From assembly GCF_030161255.1 (NCBI RefSeq), contig NZ_BSPX01000003.1, positions 1 to 64,000 on the forward strand: a stretch of 64,000 nt of DNA, read 5' to 3'. Below, piece by piece: positions 33,881-47,800 of the stretch. The notes under the pieces were generated by a model. That model searched no databases. It saw only the letters and a program-made list of their open reading frames with translations, and had not been told where the DNA came from. The stretch comes from Zoogloea oryzae. Its GTDB lineage: Bacteria; Pseudomonadota; Gammaproteobacteria; Burkholderiales; Rhodocyclaceae. Within the stretch, counting starts at the first letter, position 1; each line of letters begins with the position of its first letter. Made by a program: the position numbers and the translations under genes.

Positions 33881-35504
33881 TCGCGCCCATTTCCGGCTCG
33901 ACGCGAGCCGCGCAGCCCAGGCCCTGCAAGGCCACCGTGATGCCATTGGTGACACCACCATGCGCGATCTCTTCGCGGGTGATGCGACGCGCTTCGAGCG
34001 CTTCTCGTGTGCGGCCGACGGCCTGCTGCTCGATTACTCCAAGCAGCGCATCACGTCGTCGGCGATGGCCGAACTGCTCGCCCTCGCCGACGAGGCCGGA
34101 CTGAAGGATGGCATCGCCGCGATGCTGTCCGGCGAGCCGGTCAATTTCACCGAAAATCGTGCCGCCCTGCACTGCGCCGCGCGCATGTTCGAACTCACGC
34201 CGGCCGCAGCCCGCGCCGAAATCGCCGCCACCCGCAAGCGACTCGACACTTTTGTCGCGCGAGTGCACGCCGGCGAGTTCGTCGGCGCCACCGGCCGGCC
34301 GATCCGCCATGTGGTGCACCTGGGCATCGGCGGGTCTGATCTTGGTCCGCGCCTCCTCGCCGAAGCCTTCGCCCCTTCGCTACCCACGCGGCTCGAACTG
34401 TCGTTCGCCGCCAATGTGGACGACACCGAGATCCGCGCGATCCTCGACCGCGCCAACCCGGCCGAAACCCTGTTCATCGTCGCATCCAAGAGCTTCTCGA
34501 CCGCCGAGACGCTCTTCAATGCCCGCGCCGCCCGTGCCTGGCTGGCTGCCGCACTGGGCGCGGATGCTGACCTCAGCCGGCATTTCGTGGCGATCAGCAA
34601 CAACGTGGCTGCGGCTGCGGCCTTCGGCATCGCCGAAGACACCACCTTCCCGATGCCCGAATGGATCGGCGGACGATTTTCGGTGTGGTCGGCCATCGGC
34701 CTGCCGCTGATGCTGGCGTTCGGCACCGAGGTCTTCGACGACTTCCTCGCCGGCGGGCGCAGCATGGACACCCACTTCGCCACCGCCCCGTTCGCCGCCA
34801 ACCTGCCAGTAATCGCGGCGCTGCTGGGCATCTGGAACGCCACCTTCCTCGGGCTCGATGGCCACGCGGTGCTGCCCTACAGCCACCGCCTGCGCAGCCT
34901 CCCGGCCTATCTCCAGCAGCTTGAAATGGAGAGCAACGGCAAGTCGGTGGATCATCAGGGCCAGCCGGTGGGCTGGCAGACGGCGCCGATCATCTTCGGC
35001 GGCCCCGGCACGGTGGGCCAGCACGCCTACCACCAGCTGTTTTACCAGGGCACCCGCAAGGTGGCGTTCGACTTCGTGCTGCCCATCTGCGCAACGCCTT
35101 CGGCCACGGACCGCAGCCTTTTCGGCAACGCCCTGGCCCAGTCCGCCGCGCTGATGCTGGGTCGCACACTGGACGAAGCCCGCACCGAACTGCGCGCCCG
35201 TGGCATCGACGACGCCGAGGTGGAGCGTCTCGCACCCCATCTGGTGTGCGCCGGCAACCAGCCCAGCACCACGCTGCTGATGCCGTCGGTCACGCCTTTC
35301 ACCCTCGGGCAGATCCTGGCGCTCTACGAGCACAAGGTCTTCGTTCAGGGCTGGATCTGGGGCATCAACAGCTTTGATCAGTACGGCGTCGAACTGGGCA
35401 AGAACATGGCCCGGGACATCGAAGCCGGCTCGGATCGCCAGCGCGACAGCTCCACCGTCGGCCTGCTAGCTGCGATCGACGCGATGACGCGCAAGGCTGG
35501 CTGA
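33873..35504 (+). CDS. pgi: Glucose-6-phosphate isomerase
   Basis: A 543-aa phosphoglucose isomerase that interconverts glucose-6-phosphate and fructose-6-phosphate. Family signatures are GIGGSDLGPRLL near residue 150, GRFSVWSAIGLPL near residue 265, the catalytic Glu/His region (NGKSVD, HQLFYQGTRK), and QYGVELGKNMA at the C-terminus. The likely start is the GTG at 33873, which overlaps the end of the preceding membrane protein gene; no upstream ATG fits the family length as well. Confidence 0.94.
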   Translation: MTDRAHFRLDASRAAQALQGHRDAIGDTTMRDLFAGDATRFERFSCAADGLLLDYSKQRITSSAMAELLALADEAGLKDGIAAMLSGEPVNFTENRAALHCAARMFELTPAAARAEIAATRKRLDTFVARVHAGEFVGATGRPIRHVVHLGIGGSDLGPRLLAEAFAPSLPTRLELSFAANVDDTEIRAILDRANPAETLFIVASKSFSTAETLFNARAARAWLAAALGADADLSRHFVAISNNVAAAAAFGIAEDTTFPMPEWIGGRFSVWSAIGLPLMLAFGTEVFDDFLAGGRSMDTHFATAPFAANLPVIAALLGIWNATFLGLDGHAVLPYSHRLRSLPAYLQQLEMESNGKSVDHQGQPVGWQTAPIIFGGPGTVGQHAYHQLFYQGTRKVAFDFVLPICATPSATDRSLFGNALAQSAALMLGRTLDEARTELRARGIDDAEVERLAPHLVCAGNQPSTTLLMPSVTPFTLGQILALYEHKVFVQGWIWGINSFDQYGVELGKNMARDIEAGSDRQRDSSTVGLLAAIDAMTRKAG

Positions 35505-35556
35505 CGGACGAGCGCCACCCTGCCCGATGGGCTGGGAGAACTTCACTTCAAACCAC

Positions 35557-35832
35557 TTACTTTTGCTGGGGAGTCTGGACGAAGACTTCGTCCGGCTTGG
35601 TCAGACCGAGCTCGAAACGGGCTCGTTCCTCGACGGCTTCGTAGCCTGTCTTGAGATCACGCACCTCGGCATCGAGACCGGTGTTTCGCTGTTCCAGCTT
35701 GCGATTGCCCTCTTTCTGGGCCGCGAGCTGCTTTTCCACGTCCCAGACACGCAGCCAGCCGCCCTTGCCGATCCATAGCGGATACTGCAAGGCAAGCACG
35801 AGCAAGGCGAGGATGAGGGTAGGCCAACGCAT
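35557..35832 (-). CDS. ftsB: Cell division protein FtsB
   Basis: A 91-aa bitopic membrane protein: one transmembrane helix (about residues 5-21) followed by a coiled coil (residues 30-70, with KEGNRKLEQRN) and a short C-terminal ELGLTKPDEVF motif. FtsB forms the FtsQLB complex that activates septal peptidoglycan synthesis. It is the last gene of pyrG-kdsA-eno-ftsB, a common order in Beta- and Gammaproteobacteria. Confidence 0.92.
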   Translation of the reverse strand: MRWPTLILALLVLALQYPLWIGKGGWLRVWDVEKQLAAQKEGNRKLEQRNTGLDAEVRDLKTGYEAVEERARFELGLTKPDEVFVQTPQQK

Positions 35833-35885
35833 GGGAGCAGAACAGGAAAACGGGGCCGACCGGGCGGCCGGCCCCAGGCTACAAC

Positions 35886-37175
35886 TTAGCGGTTACGCAG
35901 GTTGTAGAAAGCCGACAGGCCCGGGTAGAAGGCGGTATCGCCGAGATCTTCCTCGATGCGCAGCAGCTGGTTGTACTTGGAGATACGATCGGAACGGGAC
36001 AGCGAACCGGTCTTGATCTGCATGGCGTTCAGACCCACCGAGATATCCGCGATGGTGGAGTCTTCGGTTTCACCGGAACGGTGGGAGATCACCGCGGTGT
36101 AACCGGCGCGCTTGGCCATCTCGACGGCGGCGAAGGTTTCGGTCAGGGTGCCGATCTGGTTGATCTTGATGAGGATCGAGTTGGCGATGCCCTTGTCGAT
36201 GCCTTCCTTCAGGATGCGGGTGTTGGTCACGAAGAGGTCGTCACCAACGATCTGCACCTTCTTGCCGAGGCGGTCGGTCAGGTGCTTCCAGCCAGCCCAG
36301 TCACCTTCGGCCATGCCGTCTTCGATCGAGATGATCGGGAACTTGTCGGCCAGGGTGGCGAGGTAGTCGGTGAAGCCTTCGGACGTCAGCGACAGGCCTT
36401 CGCCGACCAGCTCGTACTTGCCGTTCTTGTAGAACTCGGAGGCGGCACAGTCGAGGGCCAGGACGATGTCGCGGCCCGGCTCGTAGCCGGCGTTGGCGGC
36501 GGCTTCGAGGATCATGTTGAGGGCTTCATCGGTGCCCGAGACGTTCGGGGCAAAGCCGCCTTCGTCGCCGACGGTGGTGGGGTAGCCCTTCTTGTCGGTG
36601 AGCTTCTTGAGGTGATGGAAGATCTCGGCGCCGCAGCGGAGGGCTTCGCGGAAGCTCTTCACGCCGACCGGCATGATCATGCATTCCTGGATGTCCAGGG
36701 AGTTGTTGGCGTGGGCGCCGCCGTTGATGACGTTCATCATCGGCACCGGCATGGCCATGCCGCCGGAACCGCCGAAGTAACGGTACAGGGGCAGGCCGGC
36801 TTCTTCAGCGGCAGCCTTGGCCACGGCCATGGACACGGCCAGCAGCGCGTTGGCGCCCAGGCGCGACTTGTTGTCGGTGCCGTCCAGGTCGATCAGGGTC
36901 TTGTCGATGAAGGCCTGCTCTTCGGCGTCGAGGCCGATCAGCGCTTCGGAGATCTCGGTGTTGACGTTCTCGACCGCCTGCAGCACGCCCTTGCCCAGAT
37001 AGCGGGCGGCATCGCCGTCACGCAGCTCGATGGCTTCGCGGGAGCCGGTGGACGCGCCGGACGGCACGGCGGCACGGCCCATCACGCCGGATTCCAGCAG
37101 CACATCGGCTTCAACCGTGGGATTGCCGCGGGAATCGAGGACCTCGCGGGCAATGACATCAACAATGGCGCTCAT
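35886..37175 (-). CDS. eno: Enolase
   Basis: A 429-aa enolase converting 2-phosphoglycerate to phosphoenolpyruvate; it is also a degradosome component in many bacteria. The N-terminal EVLDSRGNPTVEADV, the magnesium-binding ALDCAASEF and SIEDGMAEGD, and the signature ILIKINQIGTLTET are all present. GGAAAG-type ribosome site lies upstream of the ATG at 37175. It follows kdsA by 82 bp. Confidence 0.98.
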   Translation of the reverse strand: MSAIVDVIAREVLDSRGNPTVEADVLLESGVMGRAAVPSGASTGSREAIELRDGDAARYLGKGVLQAVENVNTEISEALIGLDAEEQAFIDKTLIDLDGTDNKSRLGANALLAVSMAVAKAAAEEAGLPLYRYFGGSGGMAMPVPMMNVINGGAHANNSLDIQECMIMPVGVKSFREALRCGAEIFHHLKKLTDKKGYPTTVGDEGGFAPNVSGTDEALNMILEAAANAGYEPGRDIVLALDCAASEFYKNGKYELVGEGLSLTSEGFTDYLATLADKFPIISIEDGMAEGDWAGWKHLTDRLGKKVQIVGDDLFVTNTRILKEGIDKGIANSILIKINQIGTLTETFAAVEMAKRAGYTAVISHRSGETEDSTIADISVGLNAMQIKTGSLSRSDRISKYNQLLRIEEDLGDTAFYPGLSAFYNLRNR

Positions 37176-37257
37176 GAACTTCCTTTCTTATCACTGAATT
37201 TACAGCGGCGACCTTCCGGCCGCCTCTAACTTCGAAACCGGAAAATCGCCTGCGGGC

Positions 37258-38097
37258 TCAGCCTTTCAGCTCTTCAAAACCCTCACCCTTGACCAGCGCG
37301 TCGATCGCCTTGAGGGTCGAGAGCAGCGCCTTGAGTTTGGGCAGCGGCCACGCGTTGGGGCCGTCGGAGAAGGCCTTGGCGGGGTCGGGGTGGGTTTCCA
37401 TGAACAGGCCGGCAATGCCGACGGCGACCGCAGCCCGGGCCAGCACCGGCACGAACTCGCGCTGGCCGCCGGAAACCGTGCCCTGCCCGCCCGGCAGCTG
37501 TACTGAGTGGGTGGCATCGAAAACCACCGGGCAGCCGGTGTCGCGCATGATCGCCAGGGAGCGCATGTCGGACACTAGGTTGTTGTAGCCGAAGGACGCA
37601 CCGCGCTCGCACACCATGATGGTGTCGGCGCCGCCGTTGGCCTCGCGGGCCTTGTCGACGACGTTTTTCATGTCACCCGGGGCGAGGAACTGGCCCTTCT
37701 TGATGTTCACCGGCTTGCCGGAAGCAGCCACGGCGTGGATGAAATCGGTCTGGCGGCACAGGAAGGCCGGGGTCTGCAGCACATCGACGACGGCCGCCAC
37801 ATGGGGCACTTCGGCTTCGGTGTGCACGTCGGTGAGGACGGGCACGCCGACCTTCTCTCGGACTTCGGCGAGGATCTCGAGGCCCTTCTCCATGCCCATG
37901 CCGCGGAAGGACTTGCCGGAACTGCGGTTGGCCTTGTCGTAGCTGGACTTGTAGATGAATGGGATGCCCAGTTCGCCACAGATGTCCTTGAGCGCCGTGG
38001 CGGTCTCGAAGGCCATCTCGCGGGACTCGATCACACAGGGCCCGGCGATGAGGAAGAAGGGTTTGTCGATACCGACGTCGAAGCCGCAGAGTTTCAT
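37258..38097 (-). CDS. kdsA: 3-deoxy-8-phosphooctulonate (KDO-8-P) synthase
   Basis: A 279-aa KdsA that condenses phosphoenolpyruvate and arabinose-5-phosphate to make KDO-8-phosphate for the lipopolysaccharide core. FLIAGPCVIESREMA, the YKSSYDKANRSS motif and FDATHSVQLPGG are diagnostic. The ATG at 38097 has AAGGAA eight bases upstream and is preferred to an in-frame GTG at 38112 that overlaps the pyrG stop. The gap to pyrG is 11 bp. Confidence 0.96.
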   Translation of the reverse strand: MKLCGFDVGIDKPFFLIAGPCVIESREMAFETATALKDICGELGIPFIYKSSYDKANRSSGKSFRGMGMEKGLEILAEVREKVGVPVLTDVHTEAEVPHVAAVVDVLQTPAFLCRQTDFIHAVAASGKPVNIKKGQFLAPGDMKNVVDKAREANGGADTIMVCERGASFGYNNLVSDMRSLAIMRDTGCPVVFDATHSVQLPGGQGTVSGGQREFVPVLARAAVAVGIAGLFMETHPDPAKAFSDGPNAWPLPKLKALLSTLKAIDALVKGEGFEELKG

Positions 38098-38108
38098 GGG
38101 GTTTCCTT

Positions 38109-39743
<1,635 letters not shown>

Positions 39744-39831
39744 GACACGGGGGACTTCTGGAAAGGGGAATGATAGCCGATCCACCCCCCTCTCTTCAAC
39801 GGGCGAAGCCCCCGGTCGTGACATCAGATGC

Positions 39832-40380
39832 CTAGTTGTCCCGGATGAAATCCCGGTTTACTTCCCGAAACAGGTCGGTGGCGCTCTCGTGCAGCCATTC
39901 GAAGGCCACCATTTCGCGGGTGACGACCTCGATCCCGTGGCTGCGCATGCGGGCCAGCGCGGCTTCCCGGTCGGCCGGCTTGCGGGAGCCGACCGCGTCG
40001 GCCACCACGAAGACCTCCTTGCCCTGCCAGCGCAGTTCCAGCACCGTCTGCAGCACGCACACGTGGGCTTCAGTGCCGACCACCACCACCTGCCGGCGCG
40101 AATCCACGGCGGTGCCGTCGAGACAGCCGTCGGCCACGCAGGAGAAGTGCGTCTTGGTGACGACCGGCGCGTCGCCCACCGCCGCCAGCAGCGGATCGGC
40201 GGTGCGGCCGAGGCCTTCCGGATACTGCTCGGAAACCACCACCGGCACGCCAACCCGCCGGGCGACGCCGGCGAGCCACACGCAGTTGCGCAGCAGGGCC
40301 TCGCCATCGGCGATTTCCGGCAGCAGGCGGGCCTGCACATCGACGATGAGCAGGCTGCTCTTGTGACGATCCATCAACAT
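39832..40380 (-). CDS. Isochorismatase-family cysteine hydrolase
   Basis: A 182-aa hydrolase of the isochorismatase-like superfamily (YcaC-like). The triad is visible as D14 (LIVDVQ), K76 (VVTKTHFS) and C108 (EAHVCV). It hydrolyses a small amide or related bond; the true substrate is not predictable from sequence. It begins 19 bp after aacS ends on the same strand. An AGGAGAG ribosome site precedes the ATG at 40380; an ATG two codons in is also possible. Confidence 0.82.
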   Translation of the reverse strand: MLMDRHKSSLLIVDVQARLLPEIADGEALLRNCVWLAGVARRVGVPVVVSEQYPEGLGRTADPLLAAVGDAPVVTKTHFSCVADGCLDGTAVDSRRQVVVVGTEAHVCVLQTVLELRWQGKEVFVVADAVGSRKPADREAALARMRSHGIEVVTREMVAFEWLHESATDLFREVNRDFIRDN

Positions 40381-40399
40381 GGCCGCACCTCTCCTTTGG

Positions 40400-42379
<1,980 letters not shown>

Positions 42380-42451
42380 GAACTTCTCCTCTTACCTTGT
42401 CTTATATGCGGATTCCGGCTCGACGTCCGGTTCCGTTGGTGCTTCAGTCCG

Positions 42452-42880
42452 TCAGCTTACCTTGGCGCGGATGTCCTCGGGGAGCGGCACCGACTTGCCG
42501 GTCCGGGGGTCCATCCACACCACCTTGGACGAACCCTCGGCGTAGATGCGCTCGTCGCCTTCCACGCCCAGCTCGTACCACGTCATCACGCTGCTGCGCC
42601 CCGGCTCACCGCCGTACATCCGCAGCACCACGGTGGCCGGATAGTTGATGGGAATGAGGAAGGTGCAACTGGCGTTGATGATCACCGGTGCCACGGGATT
42701 ATTGGGCGTGACGGCAGAGCCGGATTGCTCCAGCCACTCCACCCGCGCCTGTTCGCAGTAGCGGAAATACACCGTGTTGTTCACGTGACCGTAGGCGTCC
42801 ATGTCCCCCCAGCGCACCGGGATGCGGGTGGTCAGAAGCAGTTTTCGGTCAGGGTGTGCGTGCGGGGTCGGGTCATTCAT
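42452..42880 (-). CDS. Acyl-CoA thioesterase, 4-hydroxybenzoyl-CoA thioesterase (YbgC/FcbC) type
   Basis: A 142-aa hotdog-fold thioesterase. The motif RWGDMDAYGHVNNTVYFRYCEQAR (with catalytic Asp in the DMDAYGHVNN part, about residue 26) is diagnostic of the 4HBT family. It probably releases CoA from acyl-CoAs; the chain type is unknown. The start at 42880 has GAGAGA upstream, which an alternative ATG at 42898 lacks. It is read toward aacS (gap 72 bp) and is divergent from the ETF-quinone oxidoreductase gene. Confidence 0.85.
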   Translation of the reverse strand: MNDPTPHAHPDRKLLLTTRIPVRWGDMDAYGHVNNTVYFRYCEQARVEWLEQSGSAVTPNNPVAPVIINASCTFLIPINYPATVVLRMYGGEPGRSSVMTWYELGVEGDERIYAEGSSKVVWMDPRTGKSVPLPEDIRAKVS

Positions 42881-42966
42881 TTCAGACTGTCTCTCCATCC
42901 GTTGTTTTTTGATTGCAGTGCCCGGCAGGATGCTATACAACTGCCCCGCGCGGGCCGACTCAATGT

Positions 42967-42986
42967 AACATACGCTTGCGTATGTT
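42967..42986. promoter_or_regulatory. Perfect 9+2+9 palindrome, TetR-type operator candidate
   Basis: AACATACGC-TT-GCGTATGTT is a perfect inverted repeat in the 216-bp gap between the divergent thioesterase and ETF-quinone oxidoreductase genes. Size and symmetry are like operators of TetR-family repressors that control acyl-CoA metabolism. The regulator itself is not in the window. Confidence 0.6.
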
Positions 42987-43096
42987 GCCTGCCATCTCCC
43001 ATGCTGCAGCAGCCTTGCCGGCGCATCGGGAGAAGGAGAATGCGCGGGCTGTGCGCAGACAGAGAACAAATCAGAACAACTCAGGAGGTGACAGCG

Positions 43097-44740
43097 ATGG
43101 AACGCGATTCCATGGAATTCGACGTCCTGATCGTCGGCGGAGGCCCGGCTGGCCTCTCGGCAGCGATCCGGCTCAAACAGCTTGCTGCAGAAAAAGGTCA
43201 GGACTTTTCCGTCTGCCTGATCGAAAAGGCCGCCGAGATCGGCGCCCACATCCTCTCCGGCGCGGTGGTCGACCCCTGCGCCATCAACGAGCTCTTCCCC
43301 GACTGGAAGGAACGCGGCGCCCCGCTCAACACGCCGGTCACCGAAGACCGCGTGATCTTCCTGTCCGAAACCGGCGGCCGCCAGGTGCCCAACGGCCTCC
43401 TGCCCGATTCCTTCCACAACCACGGCAACTACATCGTCCGTCTCGGCAACCTCACCAAGTGGCTGGGCGAACAGGCCGAGGCCATGGGCATCGAGGTCTA
43501 CCCCGGCTTTGCCGGTGCCCAGCTTCTGTTCGACGACAAGGGCGCCGTGGCCGGCGTCATCACCGGCGACATGGGCGTGCTGAAGGATGGCACTCAGGGC
43601 CCCAACTTCCAGCCGGGCATGGAGTTGCGCGCCAGGTACACCCTGTTTGCCGAAGGCTGCCGCGGCCACCTGGGCAAGGAACTCGAAGCCCGCTTCAACC
43701 TGCGCGACGGCGTCGATCCGCAGACCTACGGCATCGGCATCAAGGAGCTGTGGGAGATCCCCGCCGCCCAGCACGTCCAGGGCCTGGTGGTGCACACCGC
43801 CGGCTGGCCGATGGACACCGCCACCTATGGCGGCGGCTTCTGTTATCACCTGGAAGACAATCTTGTGGCCGTCGGCTTCGTGGTCGGCCTCAACTACAGC
43901 AACCCGTATCTCTCGCCCTTCGAGGAATTCCAGCGTTACAAAACGCACCCGGAAATCCGCAAGTTCCTCGAAGGCGGCAAGCGCCTCGCCTACGGCGCCC
44001 GCGCGATTGCTGCCGGTGGCCTGCAGAGCCAACCCAAGCTGGTCTTCCCGGGCGGCGCGCTGATCGGTGACGACGCCGGCTTCCTCAACGCCGCGCGCAT
44101 CAAGGGCACTCACGCCGCGATGAAGTCCGGCATGCTCGCCGCCGAAGCCGCCTACGACGCCCTCGCCGCCGAGCGCAGCCAGGATGAACTCAGCGCCTAC
44201 CCGGAAGCCTTCAAGGGCAGCTGGCTGCACACCGAGCTCTACAAGACCCGCAACTTCAAGCCCTACATGAAGAAGGGCCTGTGGCTGGGCTCCGTGCTGT
44301 TTGGTGCCGAGCAGGTGCTGTTTGGCGGCAAGGTGCCCTGGACGCTCCACAACCATGCGGATCACACGGCCCTCAAGCCGGCCGCCGAGTGCAGCCCGAT
44401 CAGCTATCCCAAGCCAGACGGCAAGCTCACCTTCGACCGCCTGTCTTCCGTCTTCCTCTCGAACACCAACCACGAGGAAGACGAACCCTGCCACCTGCAG
44501 CTGAAGGACGCCTCGGTGCCCATCGCCATCAATCTGGCGAAGTACGACGCCCCCGAGCAGCGCTACTGCCCGGCCGGCGTGTACGAGATCGTCCGCAGCC
44601 CGGAAGGTGACAATCCGCAATTGCAGATCAACGCCCAGAACTGCGTGCACTGCAAGACCTGCGACATCAAGGACCCGACCCAGAACATCAACTGGGTCAC
44701 TCCTCAGGGGGGCGAAGGCCCGATCTACCAGGGGATGTAA
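43097..44740 (+). CDS. Electron transfer flavoprotein-ubiquinone oxidoreductase
   Basis: A 547-aa ETF-QO that passes electrons from acyl-CoA dehydrogenases, via ETF, to the quinone pool. The N-terminal FAD motif is VLIVGGGPAGLSAAIRLKQL (residues 10-29). The C-terminal [4Fe-4S] domain has one cysteine in RYCPAGVYE and three in NCVHCKTCDIKDP. It is a peripheral inner-membrane protein. The ATG at 43097 follows a strong AGGAGG (43083-43088). A frame open for 2.7 kb upstream is antisense noise. A strong terminator follows. Confidence 0.95.
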   Translation: MERDSMEFDVLIVGGGPAGLSAAIRLKQLAAEKGQDFSVCLIEKAAEIGAHILSGAVVDPCAINELFPDWKERGAPLNTPVTEDRVIFLSETGGRQVPNGLLPDSFHNHGNYIVRLGNLTKWLGEQAEAMGIEVYPGFAGAQLLFDDKGAVAGVITGDMGVLKDGTQGPNFQPGMELRARYTLFAEGCRGHLGKELEARFNLRDGVDPQTYGIGIKELWEIPAAQHVQGLVVHTAGWPMDTATYGGGFCYHLEDNLVAVGFVVGLNYSNPYLSPFEEFQRYKTHPEIRKFLEGGKRLAYGARAIAAGGLQSQPKLVFPGGALIGDDAGFLNAARIKGTHAAMKSGMLAAEAAYDALAAERSQDELSAYPEAFKGSWLHTELYKTRNFKPYMKKGLWLGSVLFGAEQVLFGGKVPWTLHNHADHTALKPAAECSPISYPKPDGKLTFDRLSSVFLSNTNHEEDEPCHLQLKDASVPIAINLAKYDAPEQRYCPAGVYEIVRSPEGDNPQLQINAQNCVHCKTCDIKDPTQNINWVTPQGGEGPIYQGM

Positions 44741-44752
44741 GTCGAGTCGAAC

Positions 44753-44779
44753 AAAAAACCGGGCCCTGCCCGGTTTTTT
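44753..44779 (+). terminator. Rho-independent terminator after ETF-QO
   Basis: AAAAAACCGGGC-CCT-GCCCGGTTTTTT: a six-bp GC stem extended by A-T pairs and followed by six Ts, 12 bp after the stop codon. It can act on both strands, but the gene on the other strand has its own terminator next to it. Confidence 0.9.
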
Positions 44780-44808
44780 GTTGCAGCCGGTTCAAGCCGG
44801 CCAACCAC

Positions 44809-44838
44809 AAAAACAACGAGGGGGCCGAAGCCCCCTCG
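44809..44838 (-). terminator. Rho-independent terminator after purL
   Basis: On the minus strand a perfect 9-bp stem CGAGGGGGC/GCCCCCTCG closes a TTCG tetraloop (44817-44838) and is followed by TTGTTTTTG. It lies 29 bp beyond the purL stop. Confidence 0.88.
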
Positions 44839-44867
44839 TGTCATTTACCGCCCAAGCCCGTCGTCGA

Positions 44868-47800
44868 TCAGCCGATCCACTTGCGGGCGTTGCGGAACAT
44901 CCGCAGCCAGGGCGAATCCTCGCCCAGATCGGCCGGGTGCCAGCTCATCTGCACGGTGCGGGCGGTTCGCTCGGGGTGCGGCATCATGATGGTGAAGCGG
45001 CCATCCGGCGTGGTAAGGCCGGTGATGCCATCGGGCGAACCGTTCGGGTTGAACGGGTAGCGGGTGGCGATGGCGCCGGTGTTATCCACGTAGCGCAGCG
45101 CGATCCTGGCGTTGTCCTTGTCGTCCACACCCTGGAACACCGCACGGCCTTCGCCGTGGGACACCACGATCGGCATCCGGCTACCCGCCATGCCGGCGAG
45201 CAGGATCGACGGGCTTTCCTGCACCTCGACCATCACGAAGCGGGCCTCGAACTGTTCGCTGCGGTTGCGCTGGAAGCGCGGCCAGCAGTCGGCGCCCGGA
45301 ATGATCTCGGCCAGGTTGGACATCATCTGGCAGCCGTTGCACACGCCCAGCGCGAAGGTGTCGGCGCGGTTGAAGAACGCCTCGAACTGCGAACGCAGCG
45401 CCGGGTTGAAGAGGATCGACTTGGCCCAGCCCTGCCCTGCCCCCAGCACGTCGCCGTAGGAGAAGCCGCCGCAGGCCGCGAGGCCCTTGAAGCCCGACAG
45501 ATGCACGCGGCCGGCCTGGAGGTCGGACATATGCACGTCGAAGGGCGCGAAGCCCGCGCGCTCGAAGGCGGCAGCCATCTCGGCCTGGGAGTTCACGCCC
45601 TGCTCGCGCAGGATGGCAACCTTGGGACGGGCGCCGGTGATGATGAACGGGGCGGCGATGTCGTCGGCCGGATCGAAGCTGAGCTTGACCGACAGGCCGG
45701 GGTTGGCGTTGTCGGCCAGGGCTTCGAACTCTTCCTTGGCGCACTCGGCGTCGTCACGCAGGCGGGCGATCTGGTAGCTGGTGGCCGACCAGGTCTGCAG
45801 CAGCTCGGCCCGGGGCGCGGCGAAGACGATCTTGGCGTTGCGCCAGAAGCGCAGCTCGTCGCGGTCGTTGGGCTCGCCCACGAAGTGATACGACAGGCCG
45901 GCGGCGCGCAGCGCTTCGGTGAAGCGGCTGCGATCTTCGCGGCGGATCTGGATGACGGCACCGAGCTCTTCGGCAAACAGCGCCTTGAACAGCATGTCGT
46001 TGAAGCGGCCCTTGAGGGAATCCGGGCGCTTGTCGAGGCCATCCACGTCGTTCATGAACTGGTCGTAGGCCACCGTATCGAGCATCACCGACAGGCCGCA
46101 CTTGGACGCGAAGGCCATCTCGCACAGGGTCGCGAAGAGGCCGCCGTCAGCGCGGTCGTGATAGGCGAGGATCAGGTCGTCCTGGCGCCACTGCTGGATC
46201 AGATCGAAGAAGGCCTTGAGCTGGGCGGCATCCACGTCCGGCGCGTGCTCGGCCACGGAGTTGTAGGCCTGGGCCAGCACCGAGCCGCCGAGGCGGTTGG
46301 CATTGTTGCCGAGGTCGATGAGGAGCAGCTCGGTCTCGACGCCTTCGGGGAACTGCAGCTGGGGCGTAAGGGTGCGGCGCACGTCCTGCACCGGCGCAAA
46401 CGCGGTGACGATCAGCGACAGCGGCGAGACGACCTGCTTGGCTTCATCTTCGTCCTGCCAGGCGGTGCGCATCGACAGGGAATCCTTGCCCACCGGAATC
46501 GCGATGCCGGCCTGCTGGCAGAACTGCGACACCGCCTCGACCGTCTTGTAGAGCTTGACGTCCTCGCCACGGTGGCCAGCAGCGGCCATCCAGTTGGCGG
46601 AGAGCTTCACGTCACCCAGCGAGCGGATGTCGGCGGCGGCGATGTTGGTGATGGACTCACCGATCGCCATGCGACCGGAAGCCGGCGCATCCAGCGTGGC
46701 GACCGGGGTGCGCTCGCCCATCGCGAAGGCTTCGCCCAGGTAGCCGTGGAAGCTCATGGTGGTGACGGCCACGTCGGCCACCGGCACCTGCCACGGGCCG
46801 ACCATCTGGTCGCGGGCGGTCATGCCGCCCACCGAGCGGTCGCCGATGGTGATGAGGAAGTTCTTGCTGGCCACGGCCGGCATCGACAGCACGCGGCGAC
46901 AGGCGTCGTCGAGGCTGATGTCGGTCACGTCGAACGGCGGCACGAAGACCTGACGGCTAGACACGTTGCGGGTCATCTTGGGCGGCTTGCCCAGCAGCAC
47001 CTGCATTTCCATATCGACCGGCTTGTTGTCGAAGTGGCGGTCGGAGACCACCAGATGGCCGTCGTCGGACGCCGAACCGACCACCGCGAACGGGCAGCGC
47101 TCGCGTTCGCAGATGGCCTGGAAGACCGGCAGGCTTTCGGGGGCGATCGCCAGGACGTAACGTTCCTGGGATTCGTTCGACCAGATCTCGCGCGGGCTCA
47201 TGCCCGGCTCTTCGATGTGGACTTCGCGCAGCTCGAAGCGCGCGCCGAGCTCGGCGGAATCGGCGAGTTCGGGGAAAGCGTTGGAGAGGCCGCCGGCGCC
47301 CACGTCGTGGATCGACAGGATCGGGTTGGCGTCGCCCTTCTGCCAGCAGGCGTCGATGACTTCCTGGCAGCGGCGCTGGATTTCGGGGTTACCGCGCTGG
47401 ACGGAGGCGAAATCGAGGTCGGCGGTGTTGGTGCCGGTGGCCATCGACGAGGCCGCGCCGCCGCCCAGGCCGATCAGCATGCCCGGGCCACCCAGCTGGA
47501 TCAGCAGCGTGCCGGGACCGAACTTGATCTTGAAGGATTGCTGATCCTGGATACTGCCCAGGCCGCCGGCGATCATGATCGGCTTGTGGTAGCCGCGCAC
47601 TTCGTCCTGCACGCTCTGTTCGAAGGTGCGGAAGTAGCCGGTGAGGTTGGGACGGCCGAATTCGTTGTTGAACGCGGCGGCGCCCAGCGGGCCTTCGATC
47701 ATGATGTCGAGGGCCGAGGCGATGCGCTCGGGCTTGCCGTAGTGCTGCTCCCAGGGCTGCTCGAAGCCGGGGATCTCCAGGTTGGACACCGAGAAGCCGG

